Of a stretch of 64,000 bases of DNA, positions 23,536-34,086 are shown piece by piece. The notes under the pieces were generated by a model. The model ran no database searches. It saw only the letters and a list, made by a program, of their open reading frames with translations, and was not told where the DNA came from. Within the stretch, counting starts at the first letter, position 1, and every line of letters starts with the position of its first letter. A program made the position numbers and the translations under genes. The stretch lies in assembly GCA_023678885.1 (NCBI GenBank), contig CM042985.1:7428985-7492984 (forward strand). The letters run 5' to 3'. Origin of the DNA: Pogostemon cablin (lineage: Eukaryota; Streptophyta; Magnoliopsida; Lamiales; Lamiaceae).

Positions 23536-23716
23536 GCTACATTAATTAAGTCATGTCTACTTGTAGGTAGTTTGAATCATTTAAGTTTTTAACAGTCGAT
23601 TTGATTATTCTCGACTTCGCCAGTCCGATGGGGATATACGATCAGTAAAGAAACAAAATATTGATAATGAGTGTTAGAATGTGTGAGGACTCTCGCAATA
23701 GACATATAAGAAATGA

Positions 23717-24010
23717 CAAAGTCTCTCTTGTGACAAGGGTTATTTGTGAGACGGGTCGATTCATCATTAAAGTATGCTTATTAATTATATAGATAAGTAT
23801 GCCGAATGGTTGTTAAAATATGTTTCTTAAAATATGTTTGATTATGCATTAAAGTATGATTTTAACATGTTATAATATGATTTATTATTAACATACTTTA
23901 ACTACAAATAAGTATATTTTATTTATTTATGCAATAAGCATACTTTAGTAATGGATAGACACGTCTCATATCCGTCTTACAAATAACTAGTCTCACAAGA
24001 GAGAGTCTTA
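23717..24010. repeat. Hairpin repeat family E, copy 1
   Basis: The left arm has TCTCTCTTGTGACAAGGGTT, TTGTGAGACGGGTCGATTC and ATTAAAGTATGC. The right arm is its reverse complement (GCATACTTTAGTAATGG, ACGTCTCATATCCGTCTTAC, TCTCACAAGAGAGAG). The centre has nested AAGTATG/CATACTT repeats. A second full copy is at 31.1 kb. Confidence 0.6.
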
Positions 24011-25454
24011 TAAGAAATAATAATAATAATTAAATAAAAATTATATTTAAAATAATGAAAAATGATAGTGACGCAATCAACTTTTTTAAAAAATGAAAAA
24101 TGATAATATTTTAATGAAAAACAATATTATCTTAACTATTTAAAAAAAAAAACTAAAAAACAATATCATGTGAAACAGTTTCACATTCTTATGAAAGATT
24201 TGCCCAAAATTATATCATGATAAATTTTTTGTACTCAGTGCAAGTACATTCAAACGCTATACTACATGAAATATTTATGTTCATAGTAATGAATTATTAT
24301 TTTTTAAATTTAAATTATTATTCCTGTCCAAATTCTGATTCGTTGTGAAAAATTTCACAATTATATTGAGATGCGTATAATACTGTAGTTTGTTAGTTGG
24401 GAGAGCAAAAGTAAAATTTAGTATTTTGTATTTACACAAGACAAATTCTTAAATCCTAATATAGTACATAAATTATAAAAAAGTTAAATAGTAAATAAGA
24501 TCACAAGAATAAAATACTATAAATTACTTATGAACTAAAATTCTTTGTACAGCTTATTGGTTATAAGTCTTTGTCAATAATAATCGAGACTATATATAAT
24601 GTGTGGTTATCTAAAAGAGTTGTAAGTAATTAAATTAAGCTGCATGTTATATAATGAAGAGTTGATTGAAGTAGTTAGGATGTCCAATTCTTTTTGTTAA
24701 TTGTTATGACCAATATTTACATTTTTTATTTTTTAAATTCTTGGGGATTTTCTCTCCCCGCTTAGAATAAAACTTGTGTGTCTCTAAATGCACCGTTAAT
24801 TCAAATCTGATGACTCCAAAAAGTTATACTCTTTTGTATTAGATGTCAGTATAGACCCTTTAGTATAAAGTTAATAACTTAATTTTTTGAAGAATTTTTT
24901 TTTTACTTAAATATTAATATCATTTAAAAGTTTAATATAATCTTTCATTACAAAAGTAATATCTTTAAGAATTGAAGTGTATGCTGGAATAAAAAGTTGT
25001 ACATTTGAAATACACGTAACCCCTCCTATTTTTGACCCTATATTACATTATTGTGAATGTATTTCTCGTTGATTAATCATCACATATGTTGTATGGAACA
25101 TTTTAATTTTAGTAGTCTCAATTTTAAAAAAAAAAAACATTTTTAATTTTAGTCTCACACTTATATGAAGTTCGAAAATGCGTAGTATTTTTTAATCAAA
25201 TATTAAATTAATCATCTTGAGAATCTCATTCGAATTTTTTTATTGTCATGGATGTTTCTAGATTTTTAATACTCCATTAAATTAATAAAAATATTTTTAA
25301 AATTGGGACTTTTTTATAATTTTAAAATAGTTTTTGCCATGTTTTCTTAACTTGTGAAAATATTAATTCTGAGATCGCCAGTAATGGGAAAATGCAGTTA
25401 CCGTTAGATATTTTAAAAACAGATTTTGAGATGACAGTGAAAATTGGTCTTATA
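24011..25454. other. Gene-free AT-rich stretch
   Basis: No supported coding or RNA feature. Weak family B-like strings (GTGAAACAGTTTCAC near 24170) are present. Confidence 0.45.
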
Positions 25455-25735
25455 AGTAAACTCTATTTTTAATTTTTACTCTTTAATATATAAAAAATTA
25501 TTCTTTTAGAGGCAAAAATTATTACTCTTTTAAATGAAAAATTATTCTTCAAATAATTGTAAATCATAATTTATCGATTACTCTTTAATACATGAAAAAA
25601 TACTCTTTAAATAGATAAGCTATTACTCTTCTTACTTTTCAAAAAAATAAAAATTTTAATACATACTAAAGAGTAATTTTGCAAAAGTAGAGTTCACATG
25701 TGAACCCGATTCACACCATACTCACTCTTTTGAGA
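25455..25735 (-). repeat. Dispersed repeat family C, copy 3 (inverted)
   Basis: Its reverse complement starts GAGTGAGTATGGTGTGAATC, then GGGTTCACATGTGAACTC, then repeated AGAGTAAT blocks. The order matches the 8.5-kb copy. Confidence 0.55.
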
Positions 25736-25815
25736 TTAATAAAATTGTTAAATTAATATGATTTATAGTTAAAGTTTGGCAAATTATTATGTGCACCATA
25801 ATGCACCGTGCACAC

Positions 25816-25953
25816 ACTTTCAGAAATTATGCATTCACATGTGCACATAATATTAACTCTTAACGTTTTAGGAGTTTTTTCAATACTTTCAGAAATTATG
25901 CATTCACATGTGCACAGAATATTAACTCTTAACGTTTTAGGAGTTTTTTCAAT
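25816..25953. repeat. Two-copy 69-bp tandem duplication
   Basis: The unit ACTTTCAGAAATTATGCATT through GGAGTTTTTTCAAT occurs at 25816 and 25885 with a single substitution seen (CACATAATA versus CACAGAATA). Confidence 0.85.
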
Positions 25954-26203
25954 ATATGACCTGAAAGATAGGTAAATTATGGGTACTATAACCACGTACG
26001 TACTATAGCTCAAATAAAACTGAAATAAACCTATAAAGTACTTCATCTGTTCCAATTTAATTTCCACATTTCTTTGTAAATCATAAAAAAGGTGTAAAAA
26101 GTCTTTGGAACAATGATAAATGCCACCCACACCCACATGCCCCACTATTATCTCAATTTTCTTCAGACTCGTGAATTCTCCAAATCCAATTCAATTAATA
26201 CTG

Positions 26204-26335
26204 GGAGAAAATGTCTCTTCCCCACAACAATTAAGCTCACTAAAAACAATATTTTTTTTAGTAAGCGAATTTACCAACGGATTGATTAATTCTAGGAGAA
26301 AATGTCTCTTCCCCACAACAATTAAGCTCACTACA
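26204..26335. repeat. 91-bp direct duplication spanning a CACTA end
   Basis: GGAGAAAATGTCTCTTCCCC and the following CACAACAATTAAGCTCACTA occur at 26204 and 26295. The first copy carries CACTAAAAACAATATTTT then TTACCAACGGATT, so it already contains transposon end sequence. The duplication therefore includes target-site flank plus the first part of the CACTA element. Confidence 0.7.
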
Positions 26336-26730
26336 AAAAATATTTTTTAGCAACCGAATTTATCAATGGAATTCAATCCGTTGGTAATTACCAATGGATT
26401 AGCAACAAAAATGACAATTTTGTTTTAGCAACGGAATGCCAATGGATTTATTCTCTATTTTAGCAACGGAATTCAATCCGTTGGTAATTACCAACGGATT
26501 ATCAACAGAATCATTATATAAATTACCAACGGAGTTTTTAGCAACGGATTACCAACAAAATTATTAACAACGAAATTTATTTTTCGTTGCTAAAAATTTA
26601 CAAACCACCACTTTATCAACATAATTTTACCAATGAATTTCATTGCTAATTCGTTGGTAAGCCAATTTAACAATAGAATTAATGTTTTTACCAACGTAAT
26701 ATTCCATCGATAAAAAATAATTTTTTAGTG
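26329..26730. mobile_element. CACTA-type MITE with 3-bp target-site duplication
   Basis: Begins CACTACAAAAAATATTTTTT and ends ATAATTTTTTAGTG, the inverted CACTA terminus. GCT directly precedes the left end and directly follows the right end, as expected for the 3-bp CACTA/EnSpm duplication. The 402-bp interior is built from short inverted motifs (CCGTTGGTAATTACCAACGG and variants) typical of subterminal transposase-binding repeats. No transposase is encoded, so it depends on an autonomous relative elsewhere. Confidence 0.8.
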
Positions 26731-26936
26731 GCTCCATCCCTAATTATCAGTTTAAATGATTTACAGTATTTGAGTCATATATGAAAATCATGAATTATAT
26801 AAAAATCTAGATTGCTTTATTGGAGAGCCTAATCTTTTGTGGATATATATGACCTGCCGACAAATATAAATATTTAGACTTTTCTTGACGATTTGAATTA
26901 TTAAAATAATGTAGTAATATACTTGGATATTAATTC

Positions 26937-27087
26937 ATGGTTCGGATCTGCTATTATATTTTGGTATTATATCTCCTATTATAAACCGTTGGATGATTGA
27001 CACGTAGGATAAACTAATATATAACATAACAATTAACCTAAAGAAAAGATTGAGATGTAACACTAAAATGCAACACACATCCAAATC
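26937..27087. mobile_element. Short TIR element, family A copy 2
   Basis: The left arm has GGTTCGGATCTGC, TTTTGGTATTATATCTCC and CCGTTGGATGATTGACACGT. The right arm reverse complements to ATTTGGATGTGTGTTGC then GTGTTACATCTC. It is degraded compared with the 10.5-kb copy. Confidence 0.5.
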
Positions 27088-27252
27088 ATTAATTCGATCC
27101 TCAATTAATTTAGGACAGCACAATTTGCACTTTAGGGAGTGGGATCCCCTCCTTGTCTACCAAGACAGATCAATGACCCTCCCTACTCAATCGTTAATAC
27201 ATACTATTCCGTTACATTTATTTTTACATTATTTAAAAAGAATTATTCTATA

Positions 27253-27570
27253 GAGTGTATATTAGGTGTACCCTTGCACCCATATTTGTATAATTTTTTA
27301 TTCTATTTTGTATACATGTTATTCTCTTTTGTATACGTGTTTTGTAATAATTGTATACTTTTTTCACACTAAGTTTTTCATTAAAAAAAAAGCATTCATA
27401 TGTGTATAACTTTTTATTCAATAGTGTATACATGTATTTTAATAATTGTATATTTTTTTACACTCAATTTTTTATTAAAAAAATTAACAATTAAATTGTG
27501 TACATTTTTACTCATAATTGTATATGTTTTTGCTTATATTTGTACGTGGGTGCACATTATATTTAGTCTA
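27253..27570. repeat. Dispersed repeat family D, copy 1
   Basis: Starts GAGTGTATATTAGGTGTACC with TTGCACCCATA, and ends GTGGGTGCACATTATA, giving inverted GTGCACCCA ends. The interior has TTTTGTATACATGTTATTCT, ATATGTGTATAACTTTTTAT and AACAATTAAATTGT. The second copy at 45.3 kb has the same blocks in the same order. Confidence 0.6.
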
Positions 27571-28065
27571 TTCTATAAACCAATTTTACTAATTTTTTTT
27601 GGATTTTAAATATTTTTAGATAATAATAAAAATTAAATGAAGTATGTAATGTGTTGAGTGAAATTAACATTTTTAAATGAAGGTATCTTTTAAGATTATT
27701 GAATAAATACACTTTTCTTTTAACGTGAAGAATGTTGTTTTACTTACAAACAAATAAAGAAAAAAATGATTGGTTTTATGGGAGCATTAACTGCGGTTAA
27801 ATTAATAGTTTTCAATTTTAATATTTGTCGTAAGTATATATGCAGCAATACATAGTTTTGTGAGCAGTCGATATTGAAAAATAATGATGTATTATTGAAA
27901 ATGGAAGGAGATTAAATGTTGAGACTAGAAACAGTGCAATCAGTGAAGATAATGTAGGAAACTGATTTAGACGACCCACCAAATCAAACAAATGGCTAAT
28001 CCAATATGAAATTATAGAACACGTGTTTTCATCCTAGACCTTTAGTCTTAACGCCCAAACAAGTC

Positions 28066-28263
28066 GGTCCGTTCTTTTATTATATTTTGGTGTTACATCT
28101 CTTATTGTGTATCGTTGGATGATTGACATGTATAATATAATAAACATATACTTTAAAAGTAAAGCTTAAACCTTAAGGGCTTTGGTTTTGTTCTCCGTAC
28201 ACGTATCACTCATCTAACGCGTGTGACAGGAGATGTAATACCAAATGTAACAGAACATCCAAC
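28066..28263. mobile_element. Short TIR element, family A copy 3
   Basis: Left arm: GGTCCGTTCTTTTATTATA, TTTTGGTGTTACATCTC and CGTTGGATGATTGACATGT. Right arm, reverse complemented: TTGGATGTTCTGTTACATTT, GGTATTACATCTCCTGTCAC and GTTAGATGAGTGATACGTG. Both arms show the family consensus. Confidence 0.65.
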
Positions 28264-28589
28264 ATTCAAAATAATATTCTAAGGTTTCGAGGGGAGGGGA
28301 GAGGGGGTTATTTAATTTGGATTTAGTTAGAATTAATATTTAAGACTGAGTCGTGAGTAATTTAATGATCAACAAGTGAAATTGGTAAGTGACTGTGTCG
28401 TGAGTTTAATGATCAACCAGTCAAATTGGTAAGTTGGGTATCTAGTGGCCTGAAAATTCTGCAGAATAGTGCTTCGTATTTCACAGTTAATACTAGTGAG
28501 TCAAAAAAAATAGTAGTGAGTCAAAAGAATAGAAAATTAAACCCTTTTTAAACAATATTTGAGGATAATTGTTAAATAGCTATATATTT

Positions 28590-28770
28590 TAGGCAAGTCT
28601 TGTTTGATCTCGCTTTCGTAAAAAAAAAAAAATTATTATTTTTGTTATAAAATATTATTATTTTTTATTTATGTTATAAATTGTTCATAAAATAATATTA
28701 TTACTATTCATTCATTAATCGAGTATCAGATGCAAGCCTTTATATAAGACGATCACGCATAAATATTTAT
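28590..28770 (-). repeat. Family B fragment, inverted
   Basis: GCAAGTCTTGTTTGATCTCG is followed by TTATTTATGTTATAAATTGT and ends near AAGACGATCACGCATAAA, matching inner and outer blocks of family B. Confidence 0.4.
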
Positions 28771-28809
28771 CTTTACTTTATCACGTTCGACAATTCAAAT
28801 ATTAGGAAT

Positions 28810-29060
28810 AGGTTGAGTTTAGCCCGATTCACACATTTACTATACTTTTGTAATTATCTTTTTGTATGTAAAATATTAATTTAATATGAAGTATTACTTT
28901 TATTAAATGAAAAATATTATTCATTTTAATAAAGATATAAAAAATAATAACATATCAAAATTTAAAGAGTAATATTTTTCATTTAAAAAAGTAAATTTAC
29001 CTTTCTAAACAGTATTTTTCTATGTACAAGAGAATAATCGAAGAGTTAGAGTGCAAGAAT
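28810..29060 (+). repeat. Dispersed repeat family C, copy 4
   Basis: Contains GGTTGAGTTTAGCCCGATTC, then AAAGAGTAATATTTTTCATT and GAATAATCGAAGAG, matching the family C order with more divergence. Confidence 0.4.
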
Positions 29061-29067
29061 TTGAGTA

Positions 29068-29070
<3 letters not shown>

Positions 29071-29101
<31 letters not shown>
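29071..29101. repeat. AT dinucleotide microsatellite
   Basis: About 15 uninterrupted AT units between a family C and a family B copy. Confidence 0.9.
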
Positions 29102-29105
<4 letters not shown>

Positions 29106-29328
29106 CCCTTACGTGAAACAGATAAAAAGTGGTAACTTCTATAATGAAAAGTGATATTTAAATTATTGAAAAATAATAATACTATTTTATAAACAATTTA
29201 TTGTATGAATAAAAAGTTGTAACATTTTATAGAGAAAGTTATGACATTTTATAGCCTAAATGATAACTATTTTAAAAAGCGCAAAATGGTCTCACGTGAG
29301 ACGGTCTCACGCAAAACCAATCCTATAA
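29100..29328 (+). repeat. Dispersed repeat family B copy
   Basis: GCCCTTACGTGAAACAGATA, AAGTGGTAACTTCTATAATG, and an end of GTCTCACGTGAGACGGTCTC with CGCAAAACC. Orientation matches the 33.4-kb copy. Confidence 0.6.
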
Positions 29329-29647
29329 TATTTAATCTTTATTGTGTGTATTATTTCAAATTTAGATTAAAAAAATCTTCTCTTCATACATCAATCTCTA
29401 ATATATATATATAGTCTCATCTCAATTAATATTTTTTTCAATCTATAAATAAAAAGAAATTTACCATACACTCGGAATAAAAAGAAAAGGGAAACTCTCT
29501 TGTAAGAAGGATATATGGGAGACAAATTGTGAGATGTATTAACCCATTATTAAGTATGTTGTAAAATATACTCTTTATAAGTAGTTAAAGTATGTTGGTA
29601 GGGAATTACTCCCTCCCCGTAAATAGGTATCCATTTACTTTTTATAT

Positions 29648-29855
29648 TTTCAATAGTATCATTATATAAATTGCCAACGAAAATATTTATTAATAAAATT
29701 AGATTTTTGCTGGTAAAATGTAACAACCATCACTTTACCAAAAAAAATTACAAACGGATTTTGTTATTAATTCGTTGTTAAATAAATTTAACAATAAAAT
29801 TAATTTATTTTAACAAAATATTCCATTTATAAAAAGTAGTTTTTTAAGTGTCTTA
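29648..29855. mobile_element. Decayed, 5'-truncated relative of the CACTA MITE
   Basis: From ATAGTATCATTATATAAATT to AGTTTTTTAAGTG this segment parallels the right half (about 26500-26730) of the CACTA MITE, including ACCATCACTTTACCA, ATTAATTCGTTG and ATATTCCAT. The left half is missing and is replaced by a Stowaway-like start (CTCCCTCCCCGTAAATAGG at 29610). Confidence 0.5.
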
Positions 29856-30882
29856 ATGATTTATGATTTACTATTATATATACATAGAATTTAATGTTTA
29901 TTTTTAAAGTTTAAAATATTTTAAGGCAATCACTTATGTAAAGCGGATTTATAATGTAAACTGTGTGGTCATACCTTCCAATCCTATTTTATCCTATATG
30001 TTGTTAGGGCTTAAATTAAAAGAAGAATATAAGATTTTTACACCATAAACTCCACCTCACAAAATACTAACTCATCTTTAAAAATGTAATTACCTTAAAA
30101 CAAGAATGATGATCAACTTGAAATAAGATTCATGGAATACTCTCTTGATTAATATTTTAGATGAGTGGAAGTAGATAGAAATGAAAATTCTAAACCGTTT
30201 TCTCAAAGATTTATACATTAATTAATTTAAAATAAATTCATTTTCTCTCTCGTATTTACCCAAAGTAAAATATATTTTTTACTTAAGAATATTTGTATAC
30301 TTTCTATTTTGATTCATCTCATGAATATTTGTGCACTTTAAAAATGAAATAACACATAATATCAATAATTATATAATACTATAATATTATAAAAATTTTA
30401 ACGTCTAATTATTATAATAAAAAAGTACATTTCTTTAATTTCGTAATACCAAATATGTATGTATTCCTGGAATGGAGTAATTATAATGTTCTGTTAACCC
30501 AAAATTCAACGCCTAATCTCGTTAGTAATCGACATCAATAGAGTCACGTGACTACGTCTTATCTTGTCGTAACGCATGCAGTCCTTCTCTTTATGACTAG
30601 GTTACGTATTCAATTTCAAATTCTCAAGATTTAAAATTCTTTGGTCGTGAATTTCTTATAAAAATATTAGTACTTCTTAAAAAAATAGAACTTCCCTCTG
30701 CTACAATTTATTCTTTTCACTTTTTTGACGTATTTTGATATTATCTTTAATTAATAATATAAAAATGTAAACTAATGTTACGTATTTTAGATGAAAGTGA
30801 GGCAATAACAATTTTTTATAATTTTCAAGGCGAAATACCAATTTTGCAAATGACATCTTCTATTCTATTTATAATTCTCTCA

Positions 30883-31111
30883 TATTCCCTCGGTCTGTCA
30901 CAAAATGTCTCATTTTTCTATTTTAGGCCTCGGTCCCTAAAGGTTTTATTTATCTTTTTACACATATGGATCCACACACTCTCTCTAATACAATTAAAAG
31001 TTAGAGCACATATACTCACTAATACAACTATCCATTACACATTAAATAATAATACTCCTTAATCCACGCCTAAAAAACAAATGGATCTCTTTGGACCGGA
31101 CGTAGGGAGTA
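30883..31111. mobile_element. Stowaway-type MITE
   Basis: TA plus TTCCCTCGGTCTGTC at the left, and GGACCGGACGTAGGGAG plus TA at the right. The interior ACACTCTCTCTAATACAATT and ACTAATACAACTATCCATTA is typical of the family. Confidence 0.75.
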
Positions 31112-31126
31112 ATATCTTTTAGATAG

Positions 31127-31393
31127 TCTTTTTTGAGATTGTAAATACGTGAGACGGGTTGTAAGATGGATCGATCCGTTATTAAAGATGCTTGCTATAT
31201 AGGTAAAATATGTTAATTTGTAGTTAAAATATAATTTTTTAAAGTATGTTGAATAATGAATTAAAGTTTATTTTTAAAGTATTATAGAATGATTTACTAC
31301 AAACATACTTTAACTACTAATAAGTATATTTTACCTATATAACAACTATACTTTAATAACGGGTCAACCTGTCTCACTATCCGTCTTCCTTAA
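31127..31393. repeat. Hairpin repeat family E, copy 2
   Basis: Left GTGAGACGGGTTGTAAG, GATCGATCCGTTATTAAAG; right CTTTAATAACGGGTCAACC, TGTCTCACTATCCGTCTTCC; AAGTATGTTG and CATACTTTAACTAC in the centre. It aligns with the copy at 23.7 kb. Confidence 0.6.
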
Positions 31394-32143
31394 AAAAACA
31401 TTTATTAAATAATTTTAAATTAAAATTTTTTTTAACAGTATAAAGATTTTTATTAAAATTTTAAAATAAGTATAAGAAATACCCGTGATATTAAACTTTG
31501 AATCCCTTAACACATTTTACATAAATTTTTAAGACAAATCACATCCAACATTAATGAAGAAATGTGACTAAAAACTTTTGCATGTTAATATTTACTACGG
31601 CCATAAGAAGTAGTACTCCATAGATGTTATTTTCGTCAATATTGTTAATAAATTAAGAATGACTTTAAATACACCCATAAGCTTCAAATAGAGTGCAGTG
31701 AATAATAATATTTTAAAATATTAATTATTTTATTTTATTTAATAATAGAAGTTAAATTAAAATTTGATTCTAAAATTTAATAATTAACGTGGAATTTTAA
31801 ATTTATCATTAATACTCTGTTGAGTAAAGTAAAATAACGCTGCAGTGAATTGGACTAAAATTGATGGGGCTTGGCATCTCGATCGAATAATCCAATTCAT
31901 GCAATAAAGACATTATCCAATAAGTAGTACTCCTATATTATTTTGTAATTTTCGTCCGTGTCAACGATGTATGTATCATGATCACATATCACACTAATAC
32001 ACCTACTACTCGGACACATTTTATATTAATAAAACTACTCATAATATATTAAAATATTATTTTTCACTCCTCATCTACACATTAAATATTAATATATCCT
32101 TTAATTTACATGCAAAAAAATTCCTCATCTACATATTAAATAT
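31394..32143. other. Gene-free AT-rich stretch
   Basis: No supported coding, RNA or complete mobile feature. Confidence 0.45.
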
Positions 32144-32423
32144 TACTCCCTCCGTCCCAAATACAAGTTCTCGATTACTGTATATACGGAGTTTAAGAAA
32201 AAGTTACTTTTTTGTTTACTTTTAGGGATAATTTTGTATTTTTAAGTAATAAATAAATTATAAAGTCAAGTATGTGAGTTGTAAAGAGGTCACAATTTTT
32301 TGAAATTAAAGTGTGTTGTGGGGTTATTGATTTGTGTGCATTTCCTTATTTGGGGGGTGTGAACTTGTTTATGAGACGGACAAAAATAGAAAGTGTGAAT
32401 TTCTTTATGGGACGGAGGGAGTA
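32144..32423. mobile_element. Complete Stowaway-type MITE
   Basis: TA CTCCCTCCGTCCC at the left and GGGACGGAGGGAG TA at the right, perfect over 13 bp. The interior has TACGGAGTTTAAGAAAAAGT and AAGTGTGTTGTGGGGTTATT. It is closely related to the element at 61.9 kb and hence a younger pair in the window. Confidence 0.9.
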
Positions 32424-32561
32424 TATCATTTAATTTACATGGAAAAAAGAAACACTACCCTTATCGTGGGATGGATGTAGTATAATTTTAAGTTGAATGT
32501 GTATTTAAAAATGATATTCATGTACATATTTTCATATTAATTATTAAATTTTGGAGTTCAA

Positions 32562-32905
32562 CTAGAGTGTACCTAATGCACTGGTACACATGAACAATCT
32601 TAATCGTTAGATTAATTTGTAATTTAATCTTCACCATAAAATAAAATAAAATAATTAATTTTTTTTTAAAAAAATACCAACCACCCATTTTAACCTATAA
32701 ACTTGGGACGCAGCATCGGTGCACACTATAATCACCCTAAAATTTAAGGTAATTTTAGGGTGCACATAGGGTTGTTATGTTTAAAATAAGATGTGGTGGG
32801 TAGTTGTCTTTTTAAAATGTTAAAATTATTTAATGATGAAAATTAAAATAAAATTTAATGGAACATTTAAGATTATCCAAGTGCACCGTTATACATAGTT
32901 GAACT
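32562..32905. repeat. Hairpin element with GAGTTCAACTA ends
   Basis: The left end reads GAGTTCAACTAGAGTGTACC and the right end reverse complements to GAGTTCAACTATGTATAACG. The arms continue with paired AATCTTAA and TTTAATTTAATCTTC-like blocks, and a smaller palindrome (TAGGGTG...CACCCTA type) lies at the centre. The element is about 344 bp and non-coding, probably a Mutator-like MITE. No clear duplication of the target was seen. Confidence 0.6.
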
Positions 32906-33062
32906 CAATTGAATTAAAAAAATGAAATAAGTAATAATAATAATAATAATAATAAAATCTATTTTCTAGTCCAATCCACAATTTGACACCTTTATTCAGC
33001 CTTAATATGAGCCTCAAAATCCATCCAAAAGTTATCAATTGAATTAAAAAAAAATGAAATAA

Positions 33063-33116
<54 letters not shown>

Positions 33117-33186
33117 TCTGTTTTGCTAATCCAAATCCACAATTTGACACCTTTATTCAGCCTTAATATGAGCCTCAAAATCCATA
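32905..33186. repeat. Tandem duplication carrying two AAT microsatellites
   Basis: TCAATTGAATTAAAA begins at 32905 and 33035; both copies contain AATGAAATAAGT, an (AAT)n run, AATCCACAATTTGACACC and ATGAGCCTCAAAATCCAT. The AAT run is about 7 units in copy 1 and about 17 in copy 2 (33063-33112). The duplication starts exactly at the right end of the hairpin element. Confidence 0.85.
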
Positions 33187-33351
33187 GGATTGAAATACCA
33201 CCCAAGATGCATTATTGGGAGTTTTAATCTTGTCGGTTATACTTTGTTTTCATATATCACACCCCAAAATTGCCAATCAAGAAGAGAAATGTGTGTTTCA
33301 AATTTAATGGACTACTCATTGCATTTTACATAAAAAAAAACTCCTAATAAT

Positions 33352-33603
33352 AAGGCAAATACTTGTATGAGAGCGTTTCACGTAAGGGCTTACGTGAGAC
33401 GACTAGAAAGTGATAACTTCTATAGAGGAAAGTGATAAGAAATTAATGAAAAGTGATAATGCTCTTTCATAAACAATTTATAGTGTAAATAAAAAGTGAT
33501 AACATTTTATAGCGAAAGTGATAACGATTTTTAGCGAAAGTGATAACTATTTTAAAAAGTGAAAAATGATCTCACATGAGACGATCTCACGCAAGACCTA
33601 TCC
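33352..33603 (+). repeat. Dispersed repeat family B, best-preserved copy
   Basis: Starts GGCAAATACTTGTATGAGAG, then GTAAGGGCTTACGTGAGACG, followed by repeated AAAGTGATAAC units, and ends ATGAGACGATCTCACGCAAG then ACCTATCC. Its ends are partly inverted (GTTTCAC/GTGAGAC). Confidence 0.65.
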
Positions 33604-34086
33604 TAATAATAATTATTATTATAAAAAAATATTAATTAAATAATTTTAACACAATTAAACTGTTTTTGTAAATTTTCAAACTAAATGCATATGCAGGTGC
33701 ATTATTGCTTAAGATGTTCATGTAAATTGCACTTTGCCCCTCCTTTTATGAATTTATTTGGTTGGAACCCCTTATATACATTGGGTAGAACTTAGATGGA
33801 CTACGGTTCGAACCGCCCGGTCGACTATAACCCCGATAAACCGATTCCTTAGGGCTTCGGCCTAGGGCTCAAATTTTCAATTCCACGAACAATCGCAGTT
33901 CTTCGCCCCAATTTGGACTCTTCAATTTTCATTTTTGCCGGAGTAGATGATTATTGCGCAGACTAGGCATTCGAAGTGGTCGGAGTAGAGTTCCAATTCT
34001 TGAAAAAGGTTGAATAATCTCGCTTTTTCACCCCATTTTCTGATACCCTGCAACGTATGATTTGTGCTGTATATGAAACTTCGTGA

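Noticed and set aside
30542..30551. Perfect GTCACGTGAC palindrome (G-box)
   Set aside because: No gene lies within 3 kb on either side; a single motif is not enough.
33800..33815. GGTTCGAACC resembling a tRNA T-arm
   Set aside because: No acceptor stem, anticodon arm or A box can be paired around it; it is just a palindrome upstream of BLOS1.
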